Below, one piece after another: positions 31,568 to 41,262 of a stretch of 64,000 bases of DNA (positions are counted from its first letter, which is position 1; every line of letters begins with the position of its first letter). This DNA comes from Trichomonas tenax (taxonomy: Eukaryota; Parabasalia; Trichomonadida; Trichomonadidae): NCBI GenBank assembly GCA_023091735.1, contig JALKBU010000079.1, positions 27,430 through 91,429 of the forward strand, in the 5' to 3' direction. The position numbers and the translations under genes are program-made. The notes beneath the pieces were generated by a model that saw only the letters and a program-made list of their open reading frames with translations, was not told the origin of the DNA and did not search any database.

Positions 31568-32239
31568 TTACTCACTTATACTTGTTAAAATTTTGTTTTA
31601 TATCGGAGCTGAGATAATAATGCTGTGAATACATTATTATCTTGCTTACTTTTTGGAAATCAGATTAGATTATCTCCTTGTAGTGGAGATATCCGAGTAT
31701 TAATATTACTATTCCAAAATTCAGGTTATACTGAGAAAGGTATTTAGTTTTCTTTGAAATTGAAACAATGAATTCGCGGTGTATTTCCCCATCAAATGTA
31801 TGATTCCCCACTGAAAAAATTCTCCCCATTTTCCAAAAAACACTTTTTAATGTAAAATATAATTTTCCCCATTTGGGGACGCACGTGGGGAAGCCCCCCA
31901 TATGGGAAATGGGAAAAAGCTCGATGGTTGTTTCGATGATAAAAAAATATTTCCAAAATTTGAAAATTTTTTCGAAAATTTTGAATTACAGCAAATTTTA
32001 GATCTTTCCTTATCATAGGGTATATTCGATATTACCATAATGACATATATTTACCCAAAAATATCGAAAAAAGTATATACCAATAAATACAAAATAACCT
32101 TAGAATTTGAGTGAGTGAGTGTCAATTGGTCGAAGTGCACCCTTAATCTCTGATTTTTATTAGCAATGTTTAGTCGCTGCTGAACATTTTAGGAAAATTG
32201 ATGGATTTTTTTTTTGAAAAACTATAAAATAACATACAT
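31568..32239. other. Non-coding stretch with C/G runs
   Basis: No gene was seen. Around 31805-31915 there are repeated CCCC and GGGG runs (TTCCCCACTG, TCTCCCCATTTT, TTTTCCCCATTTGGGG, GTGGGGAAGCCCCCCATATGGG) that are unusual in this AT-rich DNA and could fold. CATTTGGGGAC also occurs in the foldback element near 63710. Confidence 0.4.
32142..32194. repeat. Copy A of a diverged dispersed repeat
   Basis: CTTAATCT-TGATTTTTATT followed by TAGTCG-TGCTGA-CATTTTAGGA recurs at 35162-35221. On the minus strand both copies encode a similar string (RLNIANKNQRL here, RLEIQNKNHRL there), suggesting decayed coding DNA. Confidence 0.5.
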
Positions 32240-33709
32240 TTATTTCCTAACAATTTCCGCCATAAGCTGTGATGGACTTGCCATGTTCGTTGGGATGAAA
32301 ACAAACTGGTCCATTGGACGAATGTTTCGTGCTAAGTTTCTCATAGCAGCGAGTTCGGCAGCGCAAAGGCCGCCTGGAATAACAATGAACCATCTCTGTG
32401 GTTCGTTGATGATTGGCATTGTTGTTGATATATATGAAGGATTAACTGGGAACTTAGGTCTCTTCCAGTCATCGCAAATGATTGTTGCGAAGATAGCTGT
32501 CAAAGCACCAACTTCCGCGCAATAAGCTTTTGCTTTTGATGGCAATGAAACACTGACAGCAGTGGTGAGGAACTCATCTATTCTATTCCATTTAGCCATT
32601 GGTTGAACGCCCAAAGCTTGTCCGAGGAAGCGCGCGTATGGTTCTGCTTGTTTGTTGTTCTTTGATCTCATAATTGTCAATGCTCTGAATGCTAATTCGT
32701 ATGTGTTTCTGTCTAAAGCGAGAATTCTTGATTGCGTGAATGCATCACTGATTTGGCCGTTTTGGGTCTCAAGGAGAAGTGTTTCAAGATAATTATCTCT
32801 CAAAAGACCTTCGATCTTATTTAATAAATCTGCATGTGTGTTTTTAAGCTCATTTTGTAATGATGTGCCTACACCCATGACATTGAGTCTCCTGCGAACT
32901 TCATCCAGAGTTCTCACAGCAATATCTTCGAATAAATCATCATCGTTCGATGTTGCTGGTGTTCTTCGTCCAAAAATCTGTGCCTGGTGTGGAGGAGTGA
33001 TTTCTAAGTCAAATTCATCGAAAAGAACGAGTTCCTCTAAGTATCCAATATATGTTTCGTTGAATCTCAGCGGTGTTAACAAATCTAAAGTTCTGTCGAG
33101 TAAAATCAAGTTGTTGTTGCAACGTTCGATTTTCGGTGATAAAGCATCAAGAAAACCTGAACCAACTTTCGCTGATAACGTTCCTATACCGTAAACACGA
33201 TTAAATCCACCAAAAATATGTGCTAAAATCGTAAGACCGGCCTTCAAGGCTTTGTTCTGATAGGCCTGGTTCTGAAGATAGAAGTCAGAAAACGTGCCGA
33301 TCGGCATTAACAGACATTTCTTTCTTGGAACGAAAGGAAATGGCCATCCTGCGTATTTTATTGGATTAAACGGTTGTGCCATTATATTGAATTTGAATGA
33401 TATCGATGGAATAGGAACAGTGAGAAAAATGATTTCAGCTTTTTGTGAAATATTGTTGCAGTATTTCAAAGTTTCACCGGGGGATCCCAAAACTATCACC
33501 ATGTCCCCCTCTTTCTTATTCTGCATCATATTTGCGAGCGGATATATTTCCATGTTGTCAAGTTTATTTGAATCTTTTATATATTTGAGGAAGAAGTAGA
33601 AAACGGGGTCCACGTAAACCGGACACCCCAAATATATCTTTGATATCGATGTAAGTGCCGCAATTGCGCTTTTCACAATATGCGCTTGCCACCACTCTTT
33701 ATCATTCAT
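32240..33709 (-). CDS. Sec1/Munc18-family protein, Vps33-like
   Basis: The 489-residue protein should control SNARE assembly in vesicle fusion. Family marks are NLILLDRTLDLLTPLRFNETYIGYLEE (residues ~205-230), the pattern of Vps33, and the C-terminal WFIVIPGGLCAAELAAMRNL followed by QFVFIPTNM, matching the SM-family end. It is about 100 residues shorter than most SM proteins. Vps33 acts in the HOPS/CORVET tethering complexes at endosomes and lysosomes; the subfamily call is less sure than the family. ATG 33709 was chosen; a GTG two codons earlier is not credible. TTTACATG lies just upstream (33720-33728). Confidence 0.85.
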   Translation of the reverse strand: MNDKEWWQAHIVKSAIAALTSISKIYLGCPVYVDPVFYFFLKYIKDSNKLDNMEIYPLANMMQNKKEGDMVIVLGSPGETLKYCNNISQKAEIIFLTVPIPSISFKFNIMAQPFNPIKYAGWPFPFVPRKKCLLMPIGTFSDFYLQNQAYQNKALKAGLTILAHIFGGFNRVYGIGTLSAKVGSGFLDALSPKIERCNNNLILLDRTLDLLTPLRFNETYIGYLEELVLFDEFDLEITPPHQAQIFGRRTPATSNDDDLFEDIAVRTLDEVRRRLNVMGVGTSLQNELKNTHADLLNKIEGLLRDNYLETLLLETQNGQISDAFTQSRILALDRNTYELAFRALTIMRSKNNKQAEPYARFLGQALGVQPMAKWNRIDEFLTTAVSVSLPSKAKAYCAEVGALTAIFATIICDDWKRPKFPVNPSYISTTMPIINEPQRWFIVIPGGLCAAELAAMRNLARNIRPMDQFVFIPTNMASPSQLMAEIVRK

Positions 33710-33740
33710 TGTCACGTTTTTTTACATGTTTTCATATTTT

Positions 33741-33978
33741 GATTTTCATGGAATCATTTCAGATATAGATCCGCTATGTTGCGGGTATGATACAGCAGAA
33801 ATAATAGGCTCTGATTTTATTTTTGAACATCTTCATCAATTTTTTGATTCTTAAATTTGGATTTTCATGGAATCATTTCAGATATAGATCCACTATATTG
33901 CGGGTATGATACAGCATAAAATATGGGCTTTAATTTCGAAATTTTTATTCTTGAATATTTTAATCATTTCTTGAATTT
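33741..33978. repeat. Two tandem copies of a 119-base unit
   Basis: GATTTTCATGGAATCATTTC begins at 33741 and recurs at 33860. The first ~60 bases of each copy (through GCGGGTATGATACAGCA) differ at only two positions; the rest is more diverged. The pair begins 31 bases upstream of the SM-protein start codon. Confidence 0.85.
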
Positions 33979-35161
33979 CAATTTTGGAACTTCTTTGGAT
34001 CCTTAATCTCTTATGTGTTAAATTTTATAATGTGGAAAGCTACTATGATCAGTAAAACACATTCTAAATTACCAATAAAAATGATGGGCAATTAAATTTT
34101 TATACACAAAGTCGGCGAAACTCGTTTTTTAACTCATTGGATTAACTTTTTGCTAAGTTATTGAACCTCAATGTACAAAATCATGTTGTGCATGATATAT
34201 TAAAGAATTAGCTAAAAAGTCTATATTTCATTAAAATATTAGATATATCTTGCATCAAAAACATTGATTTGCCATGATGTGCTTTACTCATTATAATATA
34301 TTATATTCCCATTGTATAGCATTTTCATAACTTAAAAAAGGCTGTTGTCGATGATAAATAGATAAATTTAATCACAAATATGCTTTGATAGCTTTTTTGA
34401 AAAAAAAAGTATTTCAAGTGTTCACACATAAGAGGCTAAATTTGACAAGTTTATTAAATTGAGAAGAATAACACACAGAGCTTTTTATAATTGAAGACAT
34501 GTGAAATACAATATGACACGTATAATTGATTTACGTGACAGAATTTTATCAAGGGAAAAAAACATAATTTTTTCTTTGCAGAATAAAAATTCCAAAAAGC
34601 CCTTTGGGTAGAATAAAAGAAAATAAGATTTTAAGCTCGGAGATTTGTGTAATAATGATCATGATATGTTCTGTGGGCAAGTAATAAGGCTTACAATCGT
34701 ATTATATGGTATAGCATTTTGTGGGCAGCAGGGTCCGGCTAGATTTAGTAGGATAACAGCTAATTTTGAATTTTGCAAATAGCAATTTGTGAGGGAAAAA
34801 ACATGTAAAATTAAATATAATCCGATAGTTATGCTAGGCAGGAGAGATGAAAGCGAGGCTGCTCATAAAAGAGAGACCAAAGATAAGGCGAGAAGCAGTT
34901 TTTTTAAAAGATTACTCTAAAAACATTTTGAGAGGAAAAGAATTGAATTGATCTCAGAAAAGTTTTTTTTTTGAAATGCTGATGATTATTTTTCATAATT
35001 TTTGAAATATTTACAAATTTTATCGCAAGACCAAAAAAACTCGCTAAATCGAGCTGTTTTCGTGATATTCAGGAATATCACAAAATGTCAATACTATTGA
35101 TGCTATCATTTTGTTATTTTGACGATGTAAACATGGAAAATTAAATCTCGAAAATTCCTCG
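33979..35161. other. Intergenic with a doubtful coding remnant
   Basis: No gene was seen. A plus-strand frame at about 34631-34918 with one TAG (near 34788) has moderately protein-like composition (MFCGQVIRLTIVLYG, then LGRRDESEAAHKRETKDKA), but the opposite strand is equally plausible, so it is not called. Confidence 0.35.
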
Positions 35162-35221
35162 CTTAATCTATGATTTTTATTTTGTATTTCCAATCTATAG
35201 TCGATGCTGAGCATTTTAGGA
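35162..35221. repeat. Copy B of a diverged dispersed repeat
   Basis: It matches 32142-32194. It lies inside a 98-residue minus-strand frame (35044-35340) whose start codon is inside a TTTACATGTTA element. That frame is not called as a gene. Confidence 0.5.
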
Positions 35222-35321
35222 CCACAGAGTAAAGCAAATTGATATAATAATATAGAAAATGCAAACAATTTTGTTTTGAATACATAAAAACTAAAGCGAG
35301 AGATTGTTAAGGTGTCATGAA

Positions 35322-35405
35322 AAGTGACATTATCTAACATGTAAAGTTATCAGAATATCTAGTTTTATGTGTCAAAATATTAATATTTTTGACATGTAAA
35401 GTCAT
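35322..35405. promoter_or_regulatory. Orphan cluster of upstream elements
   Basis: GTGACATTATCTAACATGTAAAG (35325) and TTTTTGACATGTAAAGTCAT (35388) occur with GTGTCAAAAT between. No convincing gene follows in either direction within 700 bases, so the cluster may belong to a lost gene. Confidence 0.45.
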
Positions 35406-35443
35406 ATAATCATTCAAATTATGTATTAGTTTTTATTTCAAAA

Positions 35444-35735
35444 TCGCGTCTGACGGGAAAAACTGGAGACTATATTGACACATGTACCACGCATGTTAGT
35501 AGCTAAACTCACAGATCTTCCTTTCATACGCCATCATTAAGAAATCAAAGATTTCCACTTCAGAATCCCTCTGAAGAGCAAAATTAAATGCTTGATTGGG
35601 ACAGGGAGCCAAGGTGCTAGCAATCCGGTCCACAGTTCTTCCTTTCAGAAGCATTCTGTAGAGTAAATCGCTGATTATTTCGAAAACCGCGTCTGAAAGG
35701 AAGAACTGTGGACTGGATTGCTAAGATTTGGGCAT
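35444..35735. repeat. Nested inverted-repeat (MITE-like) cluster
   Basis: A 32-base stem (35618-35649 and 35692-35723, one mismatch) surrounds a 42-base loop and reads TAGCAATCCGGTCCACAG onward. Diverged copies of its parts precede it: CGCGTCTGACGGGAAAAACTGGAG at 35447 and CAGATCTTCCTTTCATACGC at about 35512. The direct repeat CGCGTCTGA occurs at 35447 and 35688. The structure suggests a small non-autonomous element that duplicated locally. Confidence 0.65.
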
Positions 35736-36124
35736 TTGTGCCAATCTAGCCTGTTTTGTGAAACAAAATAAACTAATTTTTGAGATACGAAATTTCGAAA
35801 AATAACACATATAGTTACGTCATTAAAGTGCTTCTCTTGCTGATGGAACCATCTCATTCAAATAAGAACAATCTATATCTCGTGTAAATTATAATGTGTA
35901 AGTAGGAACAAGCTGTGCACGGTATTGACCTCTCCAGCTCCATCTAAACTATAACGGACGTAAAAAAAATAAGGTTAAAACTTCACCTACCTATAAGAAA
36001 AAAAGCCATGTTTTTATGCAATATTTTTGAAATATTAACACAAAACATGAAGTAGCATTAAGATAAGACAAAAACCGGAAACAATATAATATTGTCACTT
36101 TTCTTAATCTAAAATTTTGATAAG

Positions 36125-36134
36125 TTTTCTATCG
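36125..36134 (+). promoter_or_regulatory. TTTTCTATCG motif before ORMDL
   Basis: TTTTCTATCG ends 17 bases before the ORMDL ATG. The same ten bases end 16 bases before the RPF1 ATG (38237-38246). The like spacing suggests a start-site element. Confidence 0.4.
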
Positions 36135-36151
36135 GTCAAAATTTTTTATTT

Positions 36152-36607
36152 ATGAAAAAGAGTCCTTCCATTCCACAGCTTCTCAACAAGAACGTCCAAT
36201 TCATCGACAATCCTATCTGCTGGGTATTCTACGTCTTTTTATTCTTAATTGTTCGTGTTATGCTCTCCGGTATCGGAATTCCAACAAGCGCTGCATGGAC
36301 ATTAGTCAATTTTATCCACGGCGGCATCACATTCCTCACATTCCACTGGCTTAAAGGCACACCTTTTGTTGATGATCACGGTGCTTATTCTACACAGACC
36401 TTCTGGGAGCAAATTGATGACTCAATTCAGTTTGCTCGCGCACGCAAGTTCCTTATGATCTTCCCGATTGTCCTTTTATATTTCGCATTAGATGCTGGAC
36501 ATTGGGAACTCGCTTACGCTTGGCTTAACTTACCAGTCTTGGCTCTCGTCTTAATTCCAAAGTTACCATTCATGCATGGTGTTCGTATCTTCGGTATCAA
36601 TAGCTAA
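36152..36607 (+). CDS. ORMDL: ORMDL family protein, regulator of sphingolipid synthesis
   Basis: The 151-residue ER membrane protein has four hydrophobic segments. Family signatures are clear: NPICWVFYVFL near residue 20, then AAWTLVNFIHGGITFLTFHWLKGTPF, then WEQIDDSIQFARARKFLMIFPIVLY-like sequence, and the C-terminal LIPKLPFMHGVRIFGIN. ORMDL/Orm proteins bind and restrain serine palmitoyltransferase. Length matches human ORMDLs (153 residues). The stop overlaps TAAA. Confidence 0.95.
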   Translation: MKKSPSIPQLLNKNVQFIDNPICWVFYVFLFLIVRVMLSGIGIPTSAAWTLVNFIHGGITFLTFHWLKGTPFVDDHGAYSTQTFWEQIDDSIQFARARKFLMIFPIVLLYFALDAGHWELAYAWLNLPVLALVLIPKLPFMHGVRIFGINS

Positions 36608-36725
36608 ATTTTATTTCGTTGATTTTACTTTATTTTATGATAAAAAATACACTTATATTCATTCTTTGTTTTTTGTTTTGAGTATATTCTTCCATAGTTT
36701 TGAATCATTTTTTTAATTGCAAAAT

Positions 36726-37787
36726 ATGGATTATAAAAGGAAAGATGTTTCATTATCAACAATACGAAAAGATCCTTTCCTCAAGTTTATTCTGCACGTC
36801 ATCGTTATTGTCACGGCTATTTATATTGTATTTTCAAAATTAAATTCAACGAAACAAAACACTCAACTCATTTCGCTAAATACCGAGGTTAAAATCATTC
36901 CAGGGACAGTTTTCATTGCAGATATTTTCTCTATTCCTGAAGAAATCAGTCCATTTTTCCAACAATTAAAATTATTCATCGAAAAAAACCAAAACAATAC
37001 GAAATACCATTTTGAAACTGCTTTAATTAGAGATGTATACGAAAAAATTAAGAATTCAGGCATCAAATACAACTTTTCGGAAGGAATTATCCACGGATTA
37101 AATTTTAAATTGAATCCAAATCAATACAATCTTTTACTTTTTTTCGCCTCACTCGAGAGATTCTTATCCTCAAGTTATGAATGGTATATGCGAATAAGTC
37201 CAAATACTTATTTAAATCTTCCTAATCTTGATAAGTTCATTAAGACATTGAATGTTAAATACAATCCATTGATGGATCCGGTAATGAAAGGGTTCATTAA
37301 TGATAGAACGATTGATAGATATGTTTATCTTGAATCTGGAATGTTATTATCAAGAAAAGCTGCAGAAGAGATACTTATTAAGAACCAGATAATGAAGCTA
37401 AAGTGGATAACTGAATCTAAACCAGAAAAAGATTCAACAACAGAATTCATGGATTCTATAGCTTTGCAGTACTTTGCTGTTCACAATTCTCGCTTTATTC
37501 CGATCAACACACAGTATGTTGATGTTCAAATGTTGCTTAGTAATAACTTTAACCATCAGCCATGCCCACAGCTTGTGATTGATGGCGACACAATAAGTAG
37601 TGGAATTCCAATGGATAAAATTATATCTCTTTCATTTGAAAGAGCTCCATATTCGATGCAAGATTTTGATAATGCTCTGCAACACTACAAAAACAATATC
37701 TTTATTGCCATGGCTCCAAACTTAAAGTTTTCATATGTTTGTAATGCAAATATCAACTCAGATTTATGGCTTGATAGATACATTTAA
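36726..37787 (+). CDS. Fringe-like type II glycosyltransferase homologue without a DxD motif
   Basis: The 353-residue protein has a short basic cytoplasmic start, one membrane segment (FLKFILHVIVIVTAIYIVF, residues ~18-37) and a luminal domain: the type II Golgi layout. The luminal part resembles Fringe/C1GalT-type GT31 enzymes: EWYMRISPNTYLNLPNLDKFI aligns with the WYxKADDDTYVxxxNL core, and YLESGMLLSRKAAEEI with the GGAGxxLSRxA segment. The metal-binding DDD is replaced by SPN, so activity is doubtful. ATG 36726 was used; the frame extends three codons to a TTG. The GT31 link is by pattern only. Confidence 0.6.
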   Translation: MDYKRKDVSLSTIRKDPFLKFILHVIVIVTAIYIVFSKLNSTKQNTQLISLNTEVKIIPGTVFIADIFSIPEEISPFFQQLKLFIEKNQNNTKYHFETALIRDVYEKIKNSGIKYNFSEGIIHGLNFKLNPNQYNLLLFFASLERFLSSSYEWYMRISPNTYLNLPNLDKFIKTLNVKYNPLMDPVMKGFINDRTIDRYVYLESGMLLSRKAAEEILIKNQIMKLKWITESKPEKDSTTEFMDSIALQYFAVHNSRFIPINTQYVDVQMLLSNNFNHQPCPQLVIDGDTISSGIPMDKIISLSFERAPYSMQDFDNALQHYKNNIFIAMAPNLKFSYVCNANINSDLWLDRYI

Positions 37788-38186
37788 ATTATATTCTCAG
37801 CTCAAAAATCTCATTACGAGTTTCTTATCCGTGCCAATATATAAACAAATGGACATTATCCTTGCCTCATGAAAAATAACTTTAGCTTTGATTTAGATGT
37901 ATAACAAAAGATGCAAATTTTCACAATTTATTTATGTTATTCTTATTTAGTTTTCAATGGGATTTACATCAAATACCCACAATGGTGATATTACTCATCG
38001 ATAAATGACTAATGTATGATGATTTAAACACTCAAAATAGCGTTTATGTCATCACTACTTTAGTTTAATTAGTTAAAGATTGAAATTATTAATCAAAATA
38101 TACATTCACATGCCTATAGAGGAGATATTCAAATGTTTACAAGGTAATGCTATAAATTATATTTTGTGAAGTGAATGAGAAAATAT
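37788..38186. other. Intergenic, no gene seen
   Basis: AT-rich interval with no repeat or gene recognised; it leads into the upstream elements of RPF1. Confidence 0.5.
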
Positions 38187-38246
38187 TTTTGACACGTAAA
38201 ATTTAGTTATTTGTCAAGAAAAATATGTCTTTAAAATTTTCTATCG
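38187..38246 (+). promoter_or_regulatory. Upstream element and TTTTCTATCG motif of RPF1
   Basis: TTTTTGACACGTAAAATTTAG (from 38187) and TTATTTGTCAAG (38207-38218) match the common upstream element. TTTTCTATCG at 38237-38246 ends 16 bases before the ATG, as before ORMDL. Confidence 0.5.
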
Positions 38247-38262
38247 TCCTTATTCTTCAACA

Positions 38263-39066
38263 ATGAGTGACGAGGAGCCAGTGGTAGAGAAGGAAGTCGG
38301 CATCGCGCAGGCGCCAGGTGAAAGCCGTCAGGAAGACCGCCGTGTCGAAAACGTCACTATTATTCCAGAAAATGACGCTGATTTTATGGAAGAAGCCGAA
38401 TTAGATGAGCTGGAGCCATTTTTATCTGGTGAAAAGGAGCCAAAGATCAGAGTCACACTTTCTACAATGGAAAAAGAGAAAGGTGCTGTTGATTTTGCTA
38501 AAGCTTTAGAATTATTGATTCCAAATTGCGAATACCATCCAAGAGAAGGAGAATCATTCGACATTACAAGATCTAGAGCAATCGAGGAAGGATTTACAGA
38601 TTTATTGACATTAATTCCACACGAAAATACTGTTTTCTCAATGATTCACGTTCATCTTCCAAATGGACCATGTGCTCATTGGAGGCTCACTAAAATAAAA
38701 CTTCCTGAAGAGATTGGAGGCCATCCAAAGAATCTTCCAACCTCATATCCAGAAATCATACTTAAAAGATTCTCTACATCGCTAGGTAAGCAATGCGGAA
38801 GAATGCTAAAGGCATTGTTCCCAGCAACTCCACAATTAGAAGGCAGACGTGTTGTTACTTTCCATCAACAGAGAGATTTCGTGTTTTGCCGCTCATATCA
38901 GTATTTGTTTGAGAGCCAGGATAAAGTTAAAACTATTGAACTTGGTCCTAGATTCACTCTTCGTCTTCTTTGGATGCAAGAGGGACCTTATAACCCAGCT
39001 GGCGGACAATACACATTTTATAGAAGAATTAGAAATGATACCACAAGAAGAACGTGGTGGCTTTAA
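38263..39066 (+). CDS. RPF1: RPF1-like Brix-domain ribosome biogenesis factor
   Basis: The 267-residue protein should act in the nucleolus in assembly of the 60S subunit. An acidic N-terminus (residues 1-60) precedes the Brix domain. SYPEIILKRFSTSLGKQCGRMLKALFP, then GRRVVTFHQQRDFVFCRSYQYLF, then IELGPRFTLRLLWMQEG and a final TTRRTWWL match RPF1, whose orthologues end in TSRRxFxL. IMP4 and SSF1 are the other Brix members; the FHxQRDxxFxRxxxYxF and ELGPRFTL combination favours RPF1. It is shorter at the N-terminus than human or yeast RPF1. Confidence 0.88.
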   Translation: MSDEEPVVEKEVGIAQAPGESRQEDRRVENVTIIPENDADFMEEAELDELEPFLSGEKEPKIRVTLSTMEKEKGAVDFAKALELLIPNCEYHPREGESFDITRSRAIEEGFTDLLTLIPHENTVFSMIHVHLPNGPCAHWRLTKIKLPEEIGGHPKNLPTSYPEIILKRFSTSLGKQCGRMLKALFPATPQLEGRRVVTFHQQRDFVFCRSYQYLFESQDKVKTIELGPRFTLRLLWMQEGPYNPAGGQYTFYRRIRNDTTRRTWWL

Positions 39067-39317
39067 TATTTTTATTTTTATACAGTAAATAGAAATTATA
39101 TTTTAACCAGTTTGTCTTAGATTCATGTTAATATGTTGAACCAAACAATATAATTAAATGCATCTTTAATTTACATTCATAAGCTTTCTTTTGAGATAGT
39201 ATAAATCAAATATTTTATCAGAACTAAAATAGAACACAGATTTAGTATCAATCAAAACAAAAAACACAATATGAATATAGCAATATATTATATAGGTAAA
39301 TCGAGAAATATTAAGAA

Positions 39318-39803
39318 TTATTGAGCTTTCTTCTTCTTTGATGAATTTTTGAGTATTTCTAATTTTCCTTCGATAGCAGCTTTCTCATCTTTGAGTTTTT
39401 GGTTCCTATCAAGAAGTAATTGAAGAGATGTTTTCAATCTTTTCTCTTCTTTGAGAGCATTCTGTTCCTCAACATCTTGCTGTTCCTGGAAGGCCTTCCT
39501 CCTCTTTTGTATAAAATCATTTTGCGATTTTTTGAATGTATCAAATTCATCTTGAACTTTAATTAAAGTTTCCTTCTTTTTCTGCAATCTTTTCTGCAAC
39601 TTAGTGTTGTATTCTGATAGCTGGACCGCTATTTTTTGTTGCTGCTCTAATTCTTCAAGTAATAATTGTAATTCAACGTTTTCTTCTTGAACTTGTTCTT
39701 GTTTTTCTTCAGGAATAGTCGCACTTGACTTCATTTCCGAAAGTTTTTGATCTAAAGCTTTAATCTTTTTGAAATTTTCTGCAATTTCCGCATAAGGATC
39801 CAT
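39318..39803 (-). CDS. Small coiled-coil protein
   Basis: The 161-residue protein is almost entirely heptad-forming helix, rich in Glu, Lys, Gln and Leu (VELQLLLEELEQQQ, KLQKRLQKKKETL), with a basic tail (NSSKKKKAQ). It starts at ATG 39803. No enzyme motif is present; a cytoskeletal or axostyle/flagellar role is possible but unsupported. A TTTGACATGTAAATG element lies at 39830-39844, just upstream on its strand. Confidence 0.75.
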   Translation of the reverse strand: MDPYAEIAENFKKIKALDQKLSEMKSSATIPEEKQEQVQEENVELQLLLEELEQQQKIAVQLSEYNTKLQKRLQKKKETLIKVQDEFDTFKKSQNDFIQKRRKAFQEQQDVEEQNALKEEKRLKTSLQLLLDRNQKLKDEKAAIEGKLEILKNSSKKKKAQ

Positions 39804-39829
39804 TAATTTACTGTACGTTTATTATAATA

Positions 39830-39844
39830 TTTGACATGTAAATG
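39830..39844 (-). promoter_or_regulatory. Upstream element of the small coiled-coil gene
   Basis: TTTGACATGTAAATG lies 27 bases upstream of the ATG at 39803. It is one of the best single matches to the recurrent element. Confidence 0.6.
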
Positions 39845-41262
39845 TTAATCAATTGTTTTATTTTTCAAAAATTATCCATAATATACAATACAATCATAGT
39901 ATTATTCATATTTTTATCACTAAAATTGACAAAAATTCATTATTTGAGGATATAATTAAACTTTTAAAACTTTAAAAACAAAAATTTTGCCAAAATCATT
40001 TTACAATCGTCAAATTTCATTTTAACAACAAAATGTTTCATATCTTAATGATTTAACAATAAATGACAGTTCATTTTCAATAATTATTTTATATAAATGA
40101 TTTATAATACAATACTAAATCTACAAAGTTCAATTATCGATGTTTGTCGATTTACAAATGAAACAAAAATTATATGATCTGACAATGGCAAAAAAAAAGA
40201 ATTATTATGAGAGGTGAGACAACCCTTGAAAATCGAAATTTGAGCACCAAACTTTGCACACATGTTTACATAATCATATATATGCTATATTATAAATAGC
40301 GGAGGAAAATAAGAAAGTCAAAGATTTGACACAATCCCCGTTTACAGTTTAAAAAATAAATATGAAATTTCGACTCAAAAATAAAATTTTGAACAAATTG
40401 ATTGGAAAACTTTAAATAAATGAGAAATTAAATAAGCAAAAACTCACAAATATTGATAATATATATTATTCTAGAGAAAAAATGTCCATGGCCATTAATG
40501 AGAATCTGATGAATGAAATTTGGAAATTCATCAAATACTTAAATTTCCCAAAATAACCTTATCAAATACTTAAATTTCCTCATAATAACCTTAGATCTTG
40601 CAGAATGATTAACCTTATCATTACATTGGAACTATGTTCGAACCTTGATTGCAATCATCTCTTTTTTCTTTTTTATCTAGCATCGATTGATATACGCTTA
40701 ATTGGGAAACTATTGATATCATATTGTTTACTTCTATAACCAGATCGGATTGATATCATTTAACATTGCTCACACTATTTTCATTGTTAACGTCAATTTT
40801 AATTCAATCAACATGAAAAAAACCGATTATGGAATGAATCATATAACAAAATACAAGTATGTTAAATTTAACCTATTTAAGCATTCCAAAATGCTTAAAG
40901 TCGAGAAATAATGATTTCAATTTCATTATAAATAGAATGGAGCTCACTTAAAAGCCAAGTACACTGATCTCCTATATGAGCTATACTATAGTCTACATTT
41001 TAATTGCCTTTTCCAACAAAATTGCATGCTGAAACTCAATACCGAAGAAAAATAAGAGTCTGACTTTACAAATTAAAAATTTTGATAAGTTATTTTGCAT
41101 ATGCATGATATGCCGATATAGAATAAACCATTTTTGATGTTTCAATATTTTTTGCGGTTATCGTAAACAAGCATGCTCTAATATTTGATAGATAGCATCA
41201 CAATAGTATTTTAAAGCTATAGAACCATCAAAGTATTCAAATTTAGGTTGACCCACTTTATT
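39845..41262. other. Intergenic, no gene seen; one short tandem repeat
   Basis: AT-rich interval between divergent genes. A 31-base unit (ATCAAATACTTAAATTTCC onward, ending ATAACCTTA) occurs twice in tandem at 40530-40593. TTTACAATCGTCAAATTTC at about 40000 is a weak upstream element. Nothing else was recognised. Confidence 0.5.
40530..40593. repeat. 31-base unit repeated twice in tandem
   Basis: ATCAAATACTTAAATTTCC begins at 40530 and at 40561; both copies end ATAACCTTA. They differ by a few bases in the middle. Confidence 0.8.

Noticed and set aside
34464..34480. AATAACACACAG, close to the trichomonad intron 3' motif ACTAACACACAG
   Set aside because: One mismatch at a conserved position, no GTATGT-like 5' site nearby, and no gene spans it.
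35044..35340. 98-residue minus-strand frame with an upstream element at its ATG
   Set aside because: The ATG lies inside the element itself, the composition is weak, and part of the frame is a dispersed repeat. It may be a remnant but is not called as a gene.
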